Source of the DNA: Hungatella sp. UBA3048
GTDB lineage: Bacteria; Bacillota; Clostridia; Lachnospirales; Lachnospiraceae
Direction: 5' to 3'
Length of the DNA stretch: 64,000 nucleotides
NCBI GenBank assembly: GCA_002367105.1
Contig: DFCS01000023.1
Span: forward strand, 1-64,000
The position numbers were made by a program, and so were the translations under genes. The notes beneath the pieces are model-generated. The model did no database searches and was not told the origin of the DNA. It worked only from the letters and a program-made list of their open reading frames with translations. Each line of letters begins with the position of its first letter. Within the stretch, counting starts at the first letter, position 1. This document shows positions 62,311 to 64,000 of this stretch, piece after piece.

Positions 62311-62436
62311 GCAGTGCAGCGAACGAATCCTGCGGATTCGTTCGCTCACGGGCATTCGCCCTATGAAATAGGACAGGGAAAGATTTTCTTATGTGCAGGC
62401 ACAACGAAAATCTTTCCCTGTCCCATTTCGCACTGC
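62311..62436. repeat. 126-bp cloverleaf-like inverted-repeat element
   Basis: Outer arms GCAGTGC (62311-62317) and GCACTGC (62430-62436) enclose three nested hairpins: 13-bp perfect (62318-62330 with 62334-62346), 4-bp GGGC/GCCC (62350-62361), and 24-bp with one G-U on one strand (62365-62388 with 62406-62429) whose loop itself pairs TGTGC/GCACA. It lies between permease and lipoprotein genes. Looks like a dispersed REP- or MITE-like element rather than a simple terminator. Confidence 0.75.
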
Positions 62437-62505
62437 TCATTGCTTTCGTGGATATCACAAAAAGCGTCTCTCCGTTAAGGAAACGCTTCTTGTAAGGATG
62501 TGATT

Positions 62506-63474
62506 TCAATCCTTCTTTTTATTTCTTAAATAGTCGATGAATACAGCCAGGAGTATGACGATGCCCTTTACTACATATTGCCAGAAGGAATTGACATTCA
62601 TCAGATTCAGCCCGTTGTTTAACACACCGATAATAAGGCCGCCGATAATGGTTCCGCCGATCTTTCCGGAACCGCCTGCCATGGAAGTACCTCCTACCAC
62701 TACTGCTGCAATGGCATCCATTTCCGCTCCGTCACCTGCTGTGGGCTGCCCGGAGTACATGCGGGAGGCCAATACCACGCCGGCAAGCCCCGCCATAATA
62801 CCGGAATATGTATGGACCAGAAGCTTTACCCTGGCAGTGCTGATGCCGGAAAATTTCGCCGCCTGGGCGTTGCCGCCCACTGCGTAGATATGGCGCCCCA
62901 GCTTTGTCTTGTTCATGATAACCGCCGTTATAATCAGGACAAATACCAAAAGTATGACCGGTGTTGGAACTCCACCGATGTATCCGGCGCCGAGAAACTG
63001 CCATTCCTTCGTAACCACCCGCACCGGTGAACCGCCGGTATAGACATATGCCAGACCCTTCGCCACGTTCATGGTAGCAAGAGTCACGATAAACGGCGGA
63101 ATGGTGGTTTTGGAAATGACTACACCATTCATCATGCCCACTGCCATGCCGATAAGGATACCAATGATGATAGCTGCAAATATGGGAAGGTTATAGCGTG
63201 CCACACAACCGGCAGCCACACAGCCGGACAAAGCGATGATAGAGCCGACGGAAAGATCGATGCCACCCAGAATGATGACCATGGTCATGCCGCATGCCAG
63301 GAATAAGTTCGATGAAATCTGCCTTAACACGTTGAACATATTCTTATGTGTCAGGAAGGCGCCGCTGGTCTTTGGAAATACGGATAAGAAAATACACAGG
63401 ATCAGCAATGCCCCGATAATACCGATATTGTCTTTTAAATATTGTTTTATGTTTTTTTGAAGTCTTGTTGCCAT
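62506..63474 (-). CDS. Sugar ABC permease, RbsC/MglC type
   Basis: 322 residues, BPD_transp_2 family with eight to ten helices. Characteristic GMTMVIILGGIDLSVGSIIA, PPFIVTLATMNVAKGLAYVY and GDGAEMDAIAAVVVGGTSMAGG (split as AEMDAIAAVVVGGTSMAGG). Forms the homodimeric channel with the ATPase encoded immediately upstream (18-base gap). Imports a monosaccharide such as galactose, ribose or xylose; which is not determinable here. Confidence 0.93.
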   Translation of the reverse strand: MATRLQKNIKQYLKDNIGIIGALLILCIFLSVFPKTSGAFLTHKNMFNVLRQISSNLFLACGMTMVIILGGIDLSVGSIIALSGCVAAGCVARYNLPIFAAIIIGILIGMAVGMMNGVVISKTTIPPFIVTLATMNVAKGLAYVYTGGSPVRVVTKEWQFLGAGYIGGVPTPVILLVFVLIITAVIMNKTKLGRHIYAVGGNAQAAKFSGISTARVKLLVHTYSGIMAGLAGVVLASRMYSGQPTAGDGAEMDAIAAVVVGGTSMAGGSGKIGGTIIGGLIIGVLNNGLNLMNVNSFWQYVVKGIVILLAVFIDYLRNKKKD

Positions 63475-63492
63475 TTGATTTTCCCCTCTTTC

Positions 63493-64000
63493 CTACTTTG
63501 CTGCCAGCTTCATGATCTCTTCCTGGGTGACGCTCTCCTCATGGCTGAAACAACCTGTGACCCTGCCGTCGCACATGACATAAACCCGGTCGCTCATATT
63601 TAAGATCTCCGGCAGCTCGGAGGAAATCATGATGATCGACATACCGTCTTTTACCAGCTCGTTCATGATCCCGTAGATCTCTGATTTTGCCCCAACGTCC
63701 ACGCCTCTGGTAGGCTCGTCAAGAATCAGGATCTTAGGAGAAGTGGCAAGCCATCTGCCGATCATGACCTTCTGTTGGTTTCCGCCGGACAAGTTTCCTA
63801 TTAACTGCTCCTGAGATGGCGTTCTGGTATCCATCATATCGATATATTCCTGAGTGATCTTTTCTTCCTTTTTTGAATCCACCCAGATTCCTTTTATAAA
63901 GGATTTAAGCACTTCTATGGTAGAGTTAAAGCGGACGGTCTGCACCTTGTAAATTCCCTCCTGCTTCCTGTCCTCCGGCACCAGGGCGATTCCGTATTTC
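63493..64000 (-). CDS. Sugar ABC ATPase, MglA/RbsA type, C-terminal part (cut by window edge)
   Basis: Only the second nucleotide-binding domain is visible, from ALVPEDRKQEG at the window edge. It has the signature LSGGNQQKVMIGRWLA, Walker B ILILDEPTRGVDVGA and a final IMKLAAK. The gene continues beyond position 64000; the apparent internal start at 63981 is a Val codon inside the protein. Partner of the RbsC-type permease. Confidence 0.93.
   Translation of the reverse strand, partial: KYGIALVPEDRKQEGIYKVQTVRFNSTIEVLKSFIKGIWVDSKKEEKITQEYIDMMDTRTPSQEQLIGNLSGGNQQKVMIGRWLATSPKILILDEPTRGVDVGAKSEIYGIMNELVKDGMSIIMISSELPEILNMSDRVYVMCDGRVTGCFSHEESVTQEEIMKLAAK

Overview
The window looks like the chromosome of a low-to-mid-GC Gram-positive anaerobe of the Clostridia, most likely Lachnospiraceae (a Lacrimispora/Clostridium cluster XIVa-type organism). 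This is inferred from the rimP-nusA-ylxR-ylxQ-infB order, strong AGGAGG ribosome-binding sites, many carbohydrate ABC operons each with its own two-component system or LacI regulator, a Stickland-type 2-hydroxyacyl-CoA dehydratase cluster, and sortase-anchored and choline-binding-type surface proteins. No rRNA, tRNA or CRISPR was seen. Most genes lie on the minus strand.

Layout: (1) 1-2.95 kb, the translation/transcription operon rimP-nusA-ylxR-ylxQ-infB (infB cut by the window edge). (2) 3.1-4.8 kb, a two-gene ABC importer (ATPase plus permease, no binding protein). (3) 4.8-7.3 kb, an AT-rich island with a four-helix membrane protein divergent from an APH/choline-kinase-like protein, next to an IS256-type transposase relic. 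(4) 7.4-14.9 kb, a beta-mannoside utilisation operon: binding protein, two permeases, GH130 phosphorylase, phosphohexomutase, LacI regulator. Imported oligosaccharide would be phosphorolysed to a hexose-1-phosphate, which the mutase feeds into glycolysis. (5) 15.0-24.4 kb, a relic of an ABC permease, then an operon of YesM/YesN two-component system, sugar ABC importer and two paralogous DUF4091/GH123-like proteins. (6) 24.8-26.3 kb, a small toxin-antitoxin pair and a GH38 alpha-mannosidase relic. (7) 26.3-29.8 kb, an etfB-etfA-FAD dehydrogenase set resembling electron-confurcating lactate dehydrogenase, with etfA frameshifted. (8) 30.1-32.4 kb, a GNAT acetyltransferase and a MATE exporter. (9) 32.4-43.9 kb, a complete reductive Stickland-type cluster: GntR regulator, dehydratase activator, dehydratase subunits, transporter, acyl-CoA ligase, acyl-CoA dehydrogenase, EtfB, EtfA and CoA-transferase, with a recognisable promoter and palindromic operators. 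(10) 44-50 kb, an N-terminally short nitrogenase-component-1-like gene, a choline-binding-type surface protein, an orphan PTS EIIC, hypothetical genes and an XRE-type regulator. (11) 50.5-55.7 kb, a 1.7-kresidue LPxTG adhesin divergent from that regulator. (12) 55.7-57.7 kb, decayed or short accessory genes (PD-(D/E)XK nuclease-like, DUF3788, VOC with a nonsense codon). (13) 58-64 kb, a sugar ABC system (MglA/MglC type) followed by a sugar-binding lipoprotein, a NarL-type two-component system and a second binding protein. A 126-bp cloverleaf-like inverted-repeat element sits between permease and lipoprotein.

The best candidates for something undescribed are the divergent membrane-protein/kinase pair in the AT-rich island, the two-component-linked DUF4091 pair, and the 126-bp structured element. 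The window also carries many decaying genes (permease relic, GH38 relic, VOC, IS256 fragment, etfA frameshift). All family assignments are from motif recognition; no database search was run.
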